From contig DASPSJ010000067.1 in the NCBI GenBank assembly GCA_035623985.1, forward strand, positions 1 to 64,000: a DNA stretch of 64,000 nucleotides. Reading direction: 5' to 3'. Shown piece after piece: positions 33,954 through 43,303 of the stretch; the first letter of the stretch is position 1, and each line of letters starts with the position of its first letter. This DNA comes from DAHUYF01 sp035623985 (GTDB lineage Bacteria > Pseudomonadota > Alphaproteobacteria > ATCC43930 > CGMCC-115725). The notes under the pieces are model-generated. The model had not been told where the DNA came from and ran no database searches. It saw only the letters and a list, made by a program, of their open reading frames with translations. The position numbers were made by a program, and so were the translations under genes.

Positions 33954-34385
33954 ATGTTCGTCAGCCGCCGCCGCATTCGCGTCGATTGGGGTCATTGCGA
34001 TCCCGCCGGGATCGTCTTCTACCCCAACTACTTCCGCTGGTTCGACGAGTGCACCACGGCGCTGTTCGACAATGCCGGACTGCCCCTGCCGCAGCTCTAC
34101 CGCGCCCATGGGCTCAAGGGCTTTCCGTTGCTCGAGGCCAGGGCGAGCTTCTCCGGCTCCTCCGCTTTCGGCGACGATCTCGATTGCGAGGCCGGCGTCT
34201 CGGAGTGGAGCGCCAGGACGCTCAGGGTGCATCACCGCTTCCTGCGCGCCGGCGCGCTGCTGGTCGAGGGCTTCGAGCTCAGGGTCTGCGCCATTGCGCA
34301 CCCCGACGATCCGCAGCGTATCAAGGCGGCGCCGATTCCCGCCGTGGTCAAGGAGCGGCTTGGCGGAAGCCTCGCCAGCGCCTAG
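33954..34385 (+). CDS. Acyl-CoA thioesterase, 4-hydroxybenzoyl-CoA thioesterase type
   Basis: A 143-residue hotdog-fold enzyme. The motif VDWGHCDPAGIVFYPNYFRW contains the catalytic Asp (CDPAG) and closely follows the Pseudomonas-type 4-hydroxybenzoyl-CoA thioesterase. The ATG at 33954 follows AGGAG-like sequence. The gene begins 238 bases after paaE. It may hydrolyse stalled aryl-CoA esters and so relieve CoA trapping in the paa pathway. Substrate is inferred. Confidence 0.88.
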   Translation: MFVSRRRIRVDWGHCDPAGIVFYPNYFRWFDECTTALFDNAGLPLPQLYRAHGLKGFPLLEARASFSGSSAFGDDLDCEAGVSEWSARTLRVHHRFLRAGALLVEGFELRVCAIAHPDDPQRIKAAPIPAVVKERLGGSLASA

Positions 34386-34432
34386 TCTCCATAGGCGCGA
34401 GGCTGATCTCTCGCTCGGCAGGCAGGCGACCC

Positions 34433-35173
34433 GTGCGCAGCAATCATATCGCTCCCGAGGAATGGCGGCTCCGCCGGGAGCTGGCCGATTGCTACCGGCT
34501 CTTCGCCGATCTCGGCTGGGGCGAGGCGATCTTCAATCACATCACCGCGCGCGTGTCCGGGCCGGAGCGGCATTTCCTCATCAATCCCTATGGGTTGATG
34601 TACGAGGAAGTGACGCCGGAGACGCTGGTCAAGATCGATATCGACGGCAACGCCGTCGGTCCGAGCGAGCATCCCGTCAACCCCGCCGGCTTCATCATCC
34701 ATGGCGCGATCCACGCCGCGCGCGAGGACGCGCATTGCATCATGCACGTCCACACCACCGCCGGCATTGCCGTCTCCTGCAAGGAAGGCGGGTTGTCGCA
34801 GGACAATTTCTACGGCGCCATGTTCCACGACCGCGTTGCCTATCACGATTTCGAAGGCATCTCCGTTCATGCCGGCGAGCAGCCGCGCCTGGTGCGCGCG
34901 CTGGGCGACAAGGACGTGCTGATCCTGCGCAATCACGGGCTGCTGGTGGTCGGCGCCGACATCCCCAGTACTTTTCGCTGGATGTGGTCGCTTCAGCGCG
35001 CCTGCGAGGTGCAATGCCAGGCCCAGGCGATCGCCGGCGCCGACGTCGCCGTGCCGGAAGAGGTGCGGCGCCGCTCGACCAGGGACGCCGCCGATTTTGC
35101 CGGCGGCACCACCGCGCGCCTCATGTTCGACGCGATGGTCCGCCGCATGCGCGCCCGCCGCCCCACCGCCTGA
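34433..35173 (+). CDS. Class II aldolase/adducin family protein
   Basis: A 246-residue class II aldolase-like protein: FNHITARVSGPERHFLINPY (N-terminal loop), HGAIHAAREDAHCIMHVHTT with the zinc histidines HxH, and RNHGLLVVG with a third His. Family members cleave or isomerise small phosphorylated sugars or act as decarboxylases; adducin-like proteins without a phosphate substrate also exist. The GTG at 34433 is the only start near the conserved region and has no strong ribosome-binding site. It lies between the thioesterase and an amidase. Substrate unknown. Confidence 0.85.
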   Translation: MRSNHIAPEEWRLRRELADCYRLFADLGWGEAIFNHITARVSGPERHFLINPYGLMYEEVTPETLVKIDIDGNAVGPSEHPVNPAGFIIHGAIHAAREDAHCIMHVHTTAGIAVSCKEGGLSQDNFYGAMFHDRVAYHDFEGISVHAGEQPRLVRALGDKDVLILRNHGLLVVGADIPSTFRWMWSLQRACEVQCQAQAIAGADVAVPEEVRRRSTRDAADFAGGTTARLMFDAMVRRMRARRPTA

Positions 35174-35193
35174 GCCCCGCGAAAGGAGACGCC

Positions 35194-36654
35194 ATGACCG
35201 ACCTGCCGTTCCGCTCGGCGCTGGAGCTTGCCGCGGAGATTCGCGCCAGGCGCGTCGGCTGCCGCGAGCTGCTGGAGCTCTATCTGCGGCGGGTCGAGCG
35301 CTACAATCCGAAGCTCAACGCCATCATCGCCACCACGCTGGAGGCGGCGCGTGCGCGCGCCGACGCGGCGGATGCGGCGCTGCGGCGCGGCGAGAGCTGG
35401 GGGCCGCTGCACGGCGTGCCGATGACGGTGAAGGAATCCTACGACGTGACCGGGCTTCCCACCACCTGGGGCGCGCCGGAGTTCAGGGACCACCGCGCCG
35501 CGCGCAACGCGCTGGCGGTCGACCGCCTCATCGCCGTGGGCGTCGTGCTCTTCGGCAAGACCAACGTCCCGCTGATGCTGGCGGACTGGCAGAGCTACAA
35601 CGAAATCTACGGCACGACCAACAATCCCTGGGACGCGACGCGCACGCCCGGCGGCTCCTCGGGCGGCTCCGCCGCGGCGCTGGCGGCGGGCCTCACCGGC
35701 CTCGAGGCCGGCAGCGATATCGGCTCCTCGCTGCGCAATCCCGCGCATTACTGCGGCGTCTACGCGCACAAGCCGAGCTGGGGCGTGGTCTCGATGCGCG
35801 GCCATGCGGTGGGCGGGCGCGTCGCCGCCGCCGACATCTCGGTGGTGGGGCCGATGGCGCGCAGCGCCGGCGATCTCGAGGTGGCGCTCGCCGCTATGGC
35901 CGGGCCCGACGAGATCGACGCCGAAGGCTGGCGCGTCGAGCTGGCAAGGCCGCGCCGCGAGCGGCTCGCCGATTTCCGCGTCGCCGTGCTGCTGAGCGTG
36001 CCTCATGCCGAGGTCGACCGCGCCGTGCAGGACGGCGTCCAGGCGGTCGCCGATACGCTCGCCAAGGCCGGCGCGGCGGTCAGCGACCGGGCACGGCCGG
36101 CGCTCGACACGCTCGAGGTCGACCGCCTCTTCCGCCGCCTGCTCGGCGGCGCCCTTTCGGGGCGCCAGCCCGACGAGGCCTTCCGCCGCAACCTCGAAAA
36201 GGCGCGGGCGCTCAGCCCCGAGGATATGAGCGGCACGGCGCAGGCCCTGCGCGCCGCCACGATGTCGCACCGCGACTGGCTCGTCGGCAACGAACTGCGC
36301 CACAAGATGCGGCTTGCCTGGGCGGAATTCTTTAGGGACTACGACGTGCTGCTCTGCCCGGCCGTCACCACCACCGCTTTTGCGCACAATCACGACGGCG
36401 ATACCTTCGGCCGCACCATCGCCATCAACGGCCGGCAGCGGCCGATTCACGAGCAGCTCTTCTGGGCCGGCTATTCCGGCCTCTTCCATCTGCCGTCCAC
36501 GGTGGCGCCGGCGGCGCTGTCGCCCGCGGGCCTGCCGACCGGCGTGCAGATCATCGGCCCGCAATACGGCGATCTCACCTGTTTGCGCCTGGCGCGCCTG
36601 CTGGAGCGCGAGCACCGCGCTTTCGTCCCGCCGCCGGGTTATGAGGCAAGCTGA
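35194..36654 (+). CDS. Amidase (amidase-signature family)
   Basis: A 486-residue amidase. The Ser-cisSer-Lys triad lies in VPMTVKESYDV (Lys near 78), TPGGSSGGSAAALAAG (Ser near 154) and GSDIGSSLRNPA (nucleophile Ser near 178). ATG 35194 follows AAAGGAG at a good distance, and the much longer open frame reaching back to 33913 is not coding. It follows the aldolase by 20 bases. Hydrolyses an amide or ester of unknown identity. Confidence 0.92.
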   Translation: MTDLPFRSALELAAEIRARRVGCRELLELYLRRVERYNPKLNAIIATTLEAARARADAADAALRRGESWGPLHGVPMTVKESYDVTGLPTTWGAPEFRDHRAARNALAVDRLIAVGVVLFGKTNVPLMLADWQSYNEIYGTTNNPWDATRTPGGSSGGSAAALAAGLTGLEAGSDIGSSLRNPAHYCGVYAHKPSWGVVSMRGHAVGGRVAAADISVVGPMARSAGDLEVALAAMAGPDEIDAEGWRVELARPRRERLADFRVAVLLSVPHAEVDRAVQDGVQAVADTLAKAGAAVSDRARPALDTLEVDRLFRRLLGGALSGRQPDEAFRRNLEKARALSPEDMSGTAQALRAATMSHRDWLVGNELRHKMRLAWAEFFRDYDVLLCPAVTTTAFAHNHDGDTFGRTIAINGRQRPIHEQLFWAGYSGLFHLPSTVAPAALSPAGLPTGVQIIGPQYGDLTCLRLARLLEREHRAFVPPPGYEAS

Positions 36655-36668
36655 GAGCCGGCTCGACC

Positions 36669-36962
36669 ATGGATCTCGCCGCCTTCAAGGCATCGCTCGC
36701 CCGGAACCGGCCGCCGGCAAAGTTGAGCCTCGCGGCGCAGGCGCTGTGGTGGGACGCCAAGGGCGATTGGACCAAGGCGCATGAATGCGCCCAGGAGCAG
36801 GACGATGCGCAGGGCGCCTGGGTCCACGCCTATCTGCACCGCCGCGAAGGCGACGCCGCCAATGCCGGCTACTGGTACCGCCGCGCCGGCAAGCCGGCGC
36901 GGCGCGGCGCGCTCGCCTCGGAATGGGAGGCGATCGCGCGGGCGCTGTTGGCGGAGGATTAG
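36669..36962 (+). CDS. Small conserved hypothetical protein
   Basis: A 97-residue, mainly helical and tryptophan-rich protein (LSLAAQALWWDAKGDWTKAH, then DDAQGAWVHAYLHRREGDAA and NAGYWYRRAGKP). The spacing of aromatic residues suggests one or two tetratricopeptide-like helical hairpins. I associate such short proteins with alphaproteobacterial genomes, with no assigned function. It starts 15 bases after the amidase and is likely in the same transcript. Confidence 0.75.
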   Translation: MDLAAFKASLARNRPPAKLSLAAQALWWDAKGDWTKAHECAQEQDDAQGAWVHAYLHRREGDAANAGYWYRRAGKPARRGALASEWEAIARALLAED

Positions 36963-37043
36963 AAGCGGATCGCCGGGCGGCCGAGGCAAGTCTCGCCGAG
37001 AGCAAGCGGCAGAATGGCGCGCTTTGGCAGGCGGCCCCGTCGG

Positions 37044-38093
37044 TTACGAGGCCTCGGCCGAGAGCCCCGCCTCGCGGGCGACGCGCTCGAAATAGCTGAG
37101 ATAAGCAGCCACTGTGGCGGCTTCGCTGAAGCCGCCGGCCGCGCGCTCCCGGCCTTTTGCGACAAGGCGCTGGGCAAGCGCCGGCTCGTCGAGCAGGCGA
37201 CGCAACGCGTCGGCGAGCGCCGCGGCATCGTCGATCGGCACCAGAATTCCGCTTTCGCTCTCGCCCATGAGATAGCGCGGCCCGGGCGTGTCGGTGGACA
37301 CCACGGGAACGCCGGCGGACCAGGCCTCCAGCACCACCAAGCCCAGCGCCTCCTGCCAGCGCGAGGGAACGACGAGGGCCGCGGCGCGAGCCAGCAGCGC
37401 GTTCGTATCCTTGCGCCAGCCGAGGAAGCGCACTCGGCCGGCGATGCCAAGCTCCGCCGCCAAGCGGCGCAACTCCGGCTCTTCCTCGCCTTCGCCGGCA
37501 AGCCACAGATAGGCGCGCGGTACCGCGGCGATGGCGCGCAGCGCGAGGTCGAAGCCCTTCGTCCGATCGAAGCGGCCCATCCCGAGCACGACCGGCGCGT
37601 CGGACGGGGTGTCGAATCCATCGCACGCCGCCGCGGGCGGCTGGCTCGCGGCAAAATGCGGCAGCACGGTGATGTCGCCGCAAAATCCGAGCTGCTTGAA
37701 GTGGCGCACCATGTCCGGCGAGGGGACGACCATGCGTTCAGCGCGCTCATAGCAATCGAGGCCGCGGTACCAACCGACCTGCGCCACATGAACCCAGGAG
37801 CCGCGCGGCACGCGCTGGGCGGCCCGCGGCAGCCAGCTCAGCACGACCTGCGGCCGGAAGCGCCTGACGGCCTGCCTGACCCCCCACCAGGATCGCAAAT
37901 CCCGCTTGCGGAGCGTGAACTGCGCCACCGGCACGCCGTGGCGGCGCAATTGCTCGGCCAGCTCGGGACCGCGCCGCGTGATGGCAAGCTGCTCCAGGCC
38001 GGCGCGAGCGAGTGCCGGGGCCAGCCGAACCAGGAAGTGCTCCATGCCGCCGGCGACGCGATCGGCTGTAATGAGGTGGACGACGCGCGTCAC
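37044..38093 (-). CDS. Family 4-type glycosyltransferase
   Basis: A 349-residue GT-B glycosyltransferase. The N-terminal Rossmann half starts VTRVVHLITADRVAGGMEHF with a glycine-rich acceptor loop. The C-terminal half carries VVLGMGRFDRTKGFDLALRA, then VVPSRWQEALGLVVLEAWSAGVPVV with the conserved E-x7-E-like nucleotide-sugar motif. GTG 38093 overlaps the stop of the GT2 gene by four bases. The pair probably acts in lipopolysaccharide, capsule or other surface-glycan assembly at the cytoplasmic membrane. Sugar specificity unknown. Confidence 0.9.
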   Translation of the reverse strand: MTRVVHLITADRVAGGMEHFLVRLAPALARAGLEQLAITRRGPELAEQLRRHGVPVAQFTLRKRDLRSWWGVRQAVRRFRPQVVLSWLPRAAQRVPRGSWVHVAQVGWYRGLDCYERAERMVVPSPDMVRHFKQLGFCGDITVLPHFAASQPPAAACDGFDTPSDAPVVLGMGRFDRTKGFDLALRAIAAVPRAYLWLAGEGEEEPELRRLAAELGIAGRVRFLGWRKDTNALLARAAALVVPSRWQEALGLVVLEAWSAGVPVVSTDTPGPRYLMGESESGILVPIDDAAALADALRRLLDEPALAQRLVAKGRERAAGGFSEAATVAAYLSYFERVAREAGLSAEAS

Positions 38094-39034
38094 GGGGCGT
38101 CCAACAGCCTGATCGGGCTCGTGCCGCGGAAAATCTCGCAAGTGGCGTAGATCGCATCGGCATCGGCGCGGCCGAGTCCGAGCTGCGCCGCCGCATAACG
38201 CCAAAATTCGCGCGACGCATAGCTCTTTCCCGCCTGCCGGCGGGCATAGTGCCAGGCTCGGCCTGCCGTCCGGCGCAGCGCGTAGCGACGCAGCGACGGC
38301 GGCAGCCTTGCCGAGCGCTCCACGAAGCGGGCGACCGCCAAGTTGAGGTCGTGCAACTCTTGCGCCTGCTGTTCGGACTGCCGTCCCGGCGCCGTGCTGG
38401 GCTGAAGATAGACGACCATCGGCACGCGGGCGAAAGGCGTCGCCTGCGACAGCCGCAGCTCGATCGAATAGTCCTGGACGAAAACACCGTCGTCGCAACC
38501 ATGGACCCCGCGGACCAGCTCGGCGCGCGCCAGCCAGGAAGACGTCGTCGTCTGAGCGCGCCGCAATGTCGCGCGAAGCGCATCCGGCACAAGCTCGACC
38601 GCGCCGCTGAAGCGACAGGCTTGCGCGCGCCGTTGCGCCGCCTCCAGCCCCTCGGCGGGGAGGTAGGAAGCGCCGGCACCAAAGGCGAAGCCGGCGGGGC
38701 CGGCCTTGACGGCGTCGAGCAGCGCGGCGGTTGCGCCGGGCGTCAGCATGTCGTCGCCGTCCAACGTCTTGATGTAGTCGCCGCGCGCCGCGGCCAGGCC
38801 GGCGTTCAGCGCGATGGCTGGACCGCGATTGGCCTGCTCGATGATGCGCCGCTCCGGCCAAGCCGCCGTAAGCTCACGGAGGAGGGCGACGCTCTCGTCG
38901 CTCGACCCGTCATCGACAAAGATGAATTCTCGTGCGAAATCGCCGGCTTGCGCTTCCAGCCCCGCGACGACGAAAGGCAGGTATGGCGCCTTGTTGTAGA
39001 CTGTTACCACATAGCTCACGCAGGGCCCGGGCAT
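38090..39034 (-). CDS. Family 2 glycosyltransferase
   Basis: A 314-residue GT-A enzyme. It carries VSYVVTVYNKAPYLPFVVAG, then FIFVDDGSSDES and the metal-binding DxD region IKTLDGDDMLTP, followed by a catalytic acidic stretch in GCDDGVFVQDYSIELRL. No membrane segment. It is upstream of, and translationally coupled to, the GT4 gene. Transfers a sugar from a nucleotide donor during surface-glycan synthesis; acceptor and donor unknown. One upstream ATG (39034) agrees with the conserved start. Confidence 0.9.
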   Translation of the reverse strand: MPGPCVSYVVTVYNKAPYLPFVVAGLEAQAGDFAREFIFVDDGSSDESVALLRELTAAWPERRIIEQANRGPAIALNAGLAAARGDYIKTLDGDDMLTPGATAALLDAVKAGPAGFAFGAGASYLPAEGLEAAQRRAQACRFSGAVELVPDALRATLRRAQTTTSSWLARAELVRGVHGCDDGVFVQDYSIELRLSQATPFARVPMVVYLQPSTAPGRQSEQQAQELHDLNLAVARFVERSARLPPSLRRYALRRTAGRAWHYARRQAGKSYASREFWRYAAAQLGLGRADADAIYATCEIFRGTSPIRLLDAP

Positions 39035-39278
39035 CGCGCCGAACGTTCAAGCTGAAAGGGATCGTTGACAGCGCGCCAACCCGCGGGCCGCCCCGTCGGG
39101 CTCGCTGCGCGGGCGCGACCTTAGCAAAACCGGCAAACGGTGCACCAGCAAGATTCTTGCCGGAACCGCTGCTCTTCGCCGATCGGCCGGTACAGATGGC
39201 TGCAAGATGCGTCAATCCGACAGCCGCGAGCGAGCGGAAGGAACCCAATCCGCTCCTTCCAAGGACGTATGAGGAATG

Positions 39279-39710
39279 TCAAGCCCGCCGCGGCAGCGGC
39301 GTCGGCGCCTGGGCCGACTGACCCGCGGCTTGCGCCTGGATCTGGCCCGAAATCTCGCCGCCGCGCTCGATCTCGATCTGGTGATAGCGCACTTCGGCCG
39401 CGACCTTGCCATTGGCATGGACGAGGAGCCGGCCGCTGACGTTGAGCGCACCCTCGAATCGGCCGCGGATCTCGGCGCTTTCGACCGAGGCCGAGCCGGT
39501 GAACAGGCCGCCCTCGGCGATGTTGATGTCGTGGCAGCCGGAGATGTTGGCCTTGACGGTGCCCTCGACGACAAGGCAGTCGCAAGAGGTGATCTCGCCG
39601 GAGAAGACGATGCCCCGGCCGACGACGAGCTTGCGGGTGGCGGTTTCCGCCTTGGCGGTGGGTTGGACGGGCGGGGTAGGCTGGGTGGCGGCGGGTTTGG
39701 TGTTGAGCAT
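39279..39710 (-). CDS. Bactofilin-family cytoskeletal protein
   Basis: A 143-residue protein. A disordered Pro/Thr-rich N-terminus (~1-35) is followed by the bactofilin beta-helix domain: RKLVVGRGIVFSGEITSCDC, VVEGTVKANI, AEIRGRFEGALNVSGRLLVH and GKVAAEVRYHQIEIERGGEI. Bactofilins polymerise without nucleotide on the inner membrane and organise cell-wall or envelope enzymes. ATG 39710 begins MLNTKPAATQP, and the frame upstream is not conserved. It lies near the glycosyltransferases but is not coupled to them. Confidence 0.9.
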   Translation of the reverse strand: MLNTKPAATQPTPPVQPTAKAETATRKLVVGRGIVFSGEITSCDCLVVEGTVKANISGCHDINIAEGGLFTGSASVESAEIRGRFEGALNVSGRLLVHANGKVAAEVRYHQIEIERGGEISGQIQAQAAGQSAQAPTPLPRRA

Positions 39711-40063
39711 GGTGCAGCGGCTCCCAGGATGGCGAGCGGGTTGAAAAGCGGCCGACTTTAGCCGGCAGTGCCGGACAGGGCCGGAGTCAAATTTGGTACG
39801 CGAGCGCGGCCGAAGAACGACCAAGCTTGCCGCGACTCGGCTACGGCCTCATACCGCGCAGAGTCTTATACCACATCGGGCGCTTTGTGAGGGGCTTTCC
39901 GACGGGATCATGAGCGAGCGATCCACAAAGCGGCGCGGCGCCTGATCGATGACGGGCGGCGCGCCGCCGATTCGGACTCGGCCATCTTCGACCGCATCGT
40001 CTCGCCGAGTCCAGCCTGTTTCCAGACGACAAAGACCGGTTATCACCCTACGTCGCCGCCCGC
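39711..40063. other. Intergenic stretch without a supported gene
   Basis: 353 bases between two minus-strand genes. Short open frames on both strands lack start signals and conservation, and no strong hairpin or repeat was found. It should hold the bactofilin promoter. I see nothing else in it. Confidence 0.5.
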
Positions 40064-41101
40064 CTATTGCTTGGGGGCCTCAGGCGGCACGGGCGTCGCA
40101 TCGGATGCGGGCGGCGCGACTTCCGTGCGCGCGCCGCCGACAAGACCGAGCTCGCGCAGCATCAGCGCCCGCGCAGCATCGGCCGGCTCGGGCCGGGCGG
40201 CACGTGGCATTTTCGTCGGCGTCGATACTCCCATGCCCGGCCTGCGCGCCTCTTGCGCATGCGCGGCCGACGGCGGAGCAGGTGGCGGGACAGCCTTGTC
40301 GGTGCCCGCGGCGTCGAGCGCGCGCGTCATCCGCGACTGCGTTTCACCGGCAGGCGCGGAGCGGCGCGGTTTCGGCGCGCTCGCCGCTTCGAAACTGGCC
40401 GTGGGCTGCGGCTCGGCAACGGCGTTACGCAGCACAATCTCTTCCGTATCCGCCGGCGCGGCGCTTGCCGCGGGCGGGGCAGGCGCATCGATTGCGGGCG
40501 GCGCAGGCACGTCGATTGCCGCCGGCGCGGTCGCAACGACCGGCGATTCCGGCTCCGGCTCAGGCGCCGCCGATATCGTCGGCGGTGCGGGCGGAGACAC
40601 CGGCACCGTCTTCTCGGCGTTCACGATCCGCGGCGCCGGCGGCGAAGAAAGACCCCAGACGGCAATGGCGAGCGCCGCAAGCATCGCCGTCGCCCCGCCG
40701 GCAAGCCAGCGCCACCGCACCGGCCGCACCGCCCGTTGCCGTCCATCCTCCGCTGTGAGCGGCGCCGGCGCCGCTCGCAGCGGGAGCAGGGCACGCGCGG
40801 CGGCCGGCCGCGATACGCTCTCTTCCGTCGCCTTCGCGAGCCGGAACAACAAATCCGCGGTCGGTATATCGCTGCACAAGGCGAACCAGCACAAGCGCCG
40901 GGCGATCGCGCAGAGAGAGTCGTGATCGGGCGCGGCGCCCGGCTGGGCGGCGGCGTCGATCTCGCGGGCGATGGCCTCCAGATTTACCGCGAAGGCACGG
41001 CCGACTTGGCCGCCTTTTGCCGCGACGAACGCGCGCAGCGCCACAGCCACCTCGCGGAGGCTGATGGCATCGGAGGCGATCGATGGCGCCGCGACGGCCA
41101 T
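40064..41101 (-). CDS. Single-pass membrane protein with Pro/Ala-rich periplasmic tail
   Basis: A 345-residue protein. Residues 1-135 form a soluble helical region (LREVAVALRAFVAAKGGQVG, DHDSLCAIARRLCWFALCSD). A membrane helix near 139-158 (WLAGGATAMLAALAIAVWGL) comes next, followed by ~190 residues of Pro/Ala/Glu-rich low-complexity sequence with a basic patch (APKPRRSAPAG). A cytoplasmic N-terminus with a long extended periplasmic tail resembles TonB- or SPOR-like scaffold proteins in outline only. ATG 41101 has a GGAGAAGGAG site. No family recognised. Confidence 0.65.
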   Translation of the reverse strand: MAVAAPSIASDAISLREVAVALRAFVAAKGGQVGRAFAVNLEAIAREIDAAAQPGAAPDHDSLCAIARRLCWFALCSDIPTADLLFRLAKATEESVSRPAAARALLPLRAAPAPLTAEDGRQRAVRPVRWRWLAGGATAMLAALAIAVWGLSSPPAPRIVNAEKTVPVSPPAPPTISAAPEPEPESPVVATAPAAIDVPAPPAIDAPAPPAASAAPADTEEIVLRNAVAEPQPTASFEAASAPKPRRSAPAGETQSRMTRALDAAGTDKAVPPPAPPSAAHAQEARRPGMGVSTPTKMPRAARPEPADAARALMLRELGLVGGARTEVAPPASDATPVPPEAPKQ

Positions 41102-41440
41102 GGCACTCCTTCTCCGCCGCAGGAAGCAAGACGCGGCGAAAGGCCGATTATTGCAACTGTGCCGGCCTTTGACGAGACATTCATCGTCGCGGCTCCGGCA
41201 GCGATTGCGCAAGAAACCAGCATCGGAGGCGCATTTCCCATGCACGCGCGGGTGGCAGCCGCCGCCCCGACCCGAAGGCCCGCCACCGGCCGGGGACGGG
41301 TTGCCGGGAAAGCTGCCGACGGCGTAGGCTAGGCTTGGTCCGCGCCCGCCGAACGCGGCACGGAATGTACAGATAAATTAACAAAACCAATATCTTATAC
41401 TGATCCCTATCCTCTCATACCGTATGTGGCGCTGTCCGAC
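41102..41440. other. Divergent intergenic region with AT-rich candidate promoter
   Basis: 339 bases between divergent genes. Most is GC-rich without coding support, but 41365-41415 is strongly AT-rich (TTAACA at 41378, TATACT at 41396) just before the ABC transporter start. The two hexamers are only 12 bases apart, so they are not a standard sigma-70 pair. I take it as a likely promoter region without fixing the boxes. Confidence 0.4.
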
Positions 41441-43258
41441 ATGGCCATGAGCGAGCAATCCGCCGGCGCCGGCGCGGCGCCGGCAGGCCAGGCGGCGGAG
41501 CGCCCGCGTGGGCGCAGCCTGCGCTCGCTGTTGCCGCTGCTGTCCTATCTCGGGCCTTACCGGCTGCGCCTCTTGGGCGCCACCACCGCGCTTCTGGTCT
41601 CCTCGGCCAGCGTGCTGATGCTCGGCCAGGGCGTCCGCCGCCTGGTCGATGATGGGCTCAGCGCCGCGGACCCGGCCCGGCTCGATCGGATCGTCGAGCT
41701 GCTTATGATCATCGTCGCGGTCATGGCGGCGTCCACCTATGGCCGCTTCTATCTCGTCTCCTGGATCGGCGAGCGCGTCGTCGCCGATCTGCGCGTCGCC
41801 GTCTTCGACCGCATCGTCGCGCTGAGCCCGGCCTATTTCGAGACGACCAAGACCGGTGAAGTGCTGTCGCGGCTCACCACCGACACCACGCTGCTGCAGA
41901 CCGTCATCGGCTCCAGCGTGTCGCTGGCGCTGCGCAACGCGCTGATCCTGGCCGGCGGGCTCGTCATGATGGTGGTGACGTCGGTGAAGCTGGCGGGCCT
42001 GGTGCTGGTCGTCGTGCCGGTGGTGGTGGTGCCGATCCTGTTCTTCGGCCGGCGCGTGCGCGCGCTGTCGCGCCGCTCGCAGGACCGGGTCGCCGATGTC
42101 GGCGCCTACGCCGAGGAGATGATCAACGCCATCCGCACCGTGCAGGCCTTCACGCACGAGCCGATCGACCGCGCCCGATTCGCCGGCCGCGTCGGCCAAT
42201 CTTTCGATACCGCGGTCGCACGCATCCGCGTGCGCGCGTGGCTTACCGCGGTTGTCATCCTGCTCGCCTTCGGCGCCATTGCGCTCGTGCTCTGGGTCGG
42301 CGGCTACGACGCGATCGCCGGCCGGATGACCGGCGGCGAGCTTTCCGCCTTCGTCTTCTATGCCGTGCTCACCGCGTTTGCCGTCGGCACGCTCTCGGAG
42401 GTGTATGGCGATCTCCAGCGCGCGGCCGGCGCCGCCGAGCGGCTGCTTGAGCTGCTCGCCACGGAGGCGGAGATCGCCGCGCCGGCACAGCCGCTCGCCT
42501 TTCCGGTGCCGCCGCGCGGCCATGTCGAGCTCGACGGCGTCACCTTCTTCTATCCCTCGCGGCCGGAGCGGGCGGCGCTCGCCGATTTCTCGCTGGCCGT
42601 GGCGCCGGGCGAGACGGTGGCCCTGGTGGGGCCGTCGGGCGCCGGCAAGACCACGGTGTTCCAGCTCCTGCTGCGCTTTTACGACCCCACCCGCGGCAGC
42701 GTGCGCGTCGACGGCGTCGACATTGCCGCGGCCGACCCGGCCGAGCTGCGCCGGCGCATCGGTTTCGTCGCGCAGGACCCGGTGATCTTCGGCGCCTCGG
42801 CCGCCGACAACATCCGCTATGGCCGTCCCGAGGCGAGCGACGGCGAGGTCCGCGCCGCCGCCGAGGCGGCCGCGGCGGCGGAATTCCTCGACCTTCTGCC
42901 CGAGGGTTTCGATACCTTTCTCGGCGAGAAAGGCGTGCGGCTGTCCGGCGGCCAGCGCCAGCGCCTGGCGATCGCCCGCGCCGTCCTGCGCAACCCGCCG
43001 ATCCTGCTGCTCGACGAGGCGACTTCGGCGCTCGACGCGGAATCGGAGCGCGCGGTGCAGCAGGCGCTGGAGCGCCTGGCGGCAAGTCGCACCACCCTCG
43101 TCATCGCCCATCGCCTGGCCACCGTGCTGCGCGCCCAACGCATCATCGTCATGGCGGAGGGCCGCATCGTCGCGCAAGGCCGGCACCACGACCTCATCCG
43201 CGAGGACGGCCTCTACGCGCGGCTCGCCGCGCTGCAATTCACCGACCGGCCGGCTTAG
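41441..43258 (+). CDS. ABC exporter, fused permease and ATPase (MsbA/BmrA-like)
   Basis: A 605-residue half-transporter. The N-terminal membrane domain (~1-320) has six helices. The ATPase domain carries Walker A GPSGAGKTT, the Q-loop VAQDPVIF, signature LSGGQRQRLAIARAVL and Walker B ILLLDEATSALD, with an H-loop in VIAHRLATV. It works as a homodimer exporting lipids or drugs. ATG 41441 is used; ATG 41447 or GTG 41426 are alternatives. An MFS exporter follows 45 bases downstream, so this may be a small export operon. Confidence 0.9.
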   Translation: MAMSEQSAGAGAAPAGQAAERPRGRSLRSLLPLLSYLGPYRLRLLGATTALLVSSASVLMLGQGVRRLVDDGLSAADPARLDRIVELLMIIVAVMAASTYGRFYLVSWIGERVVADLRVAVFDRIVALSPAYFETTKTGEVLSRLTTDTTLLQTVIGSSVSLALRNALILAGGLVMMVVTSVKLAGLVLVVVPVVVVPILFFGRRVRALSRRSQDRVADVGAYAEEMINAIRTVQAFTHEPIDRARFAGRVGQSFDTAVARIRVRAWLTAVVILLAFGAIALVLWVGGYDAIAGRMTGGELSAFVFYAVLTAFAVGTLSEVYGDLQRAAGAAERLLELLATEAEIAAPAQPLAFPVPPRGHVELDGVTFFYPSRPERAALADFSLAVAPGETVALVGPSGAGKTTVFQLLLRFYDPTRGSVRVDGVDIAAADPAELRRRIGFVAQDPVIFGASAADNIRYGRPEASDGEVRAAAEAAAAAEFLDLLPEGFDTFLGEKGVRLSGGQRQRLAIARAVLRNPPILLLDEATSALDAESERAVQQALERLAASRTTLVIAHRLATVLRAQRIIVMAEGRIVAQGRHHDLIREDGLYARLAALQFTDRPA

Positions 43259-43303
43259 GAGATGGGCTGCAACGCTGCGCGCGAGCCTCTATAACTGGCC
43301 CCG

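Noticed and set aside
33913..35193. Apparent 913-residue protein joining the thioesterase/aldolase region to the amidase
   Set aside because: The frame upstream of ATG 35194 is composed of Arg/Ser/Pro runs and covers two real genes in other frames. The amidase homology and a ribosome-binding site both start at 35194.
38094..38861. Possible 605-residue two-domain glycosyltransferase
   Set aside because: The N-terminal extension lies over the GT2 gene in another frame. The GT4 homology starts at GTG 38093, with a four-base overlap of the GT2 stop.
41378..41401. TTAACA and TATACT as a sigma-70 promoter for the ABC transporter
   Set aside because: The hexamers are only 12 bases apart; kept as an AT-rich promoter region without assigning boxes.
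41426..43237. Minus-strand 619-residue frame opposite the ABC transporter
   Set aside because: His/Arg/Asp-rich shadow of the real gene; Walker and signature motifs are on the plus strand.
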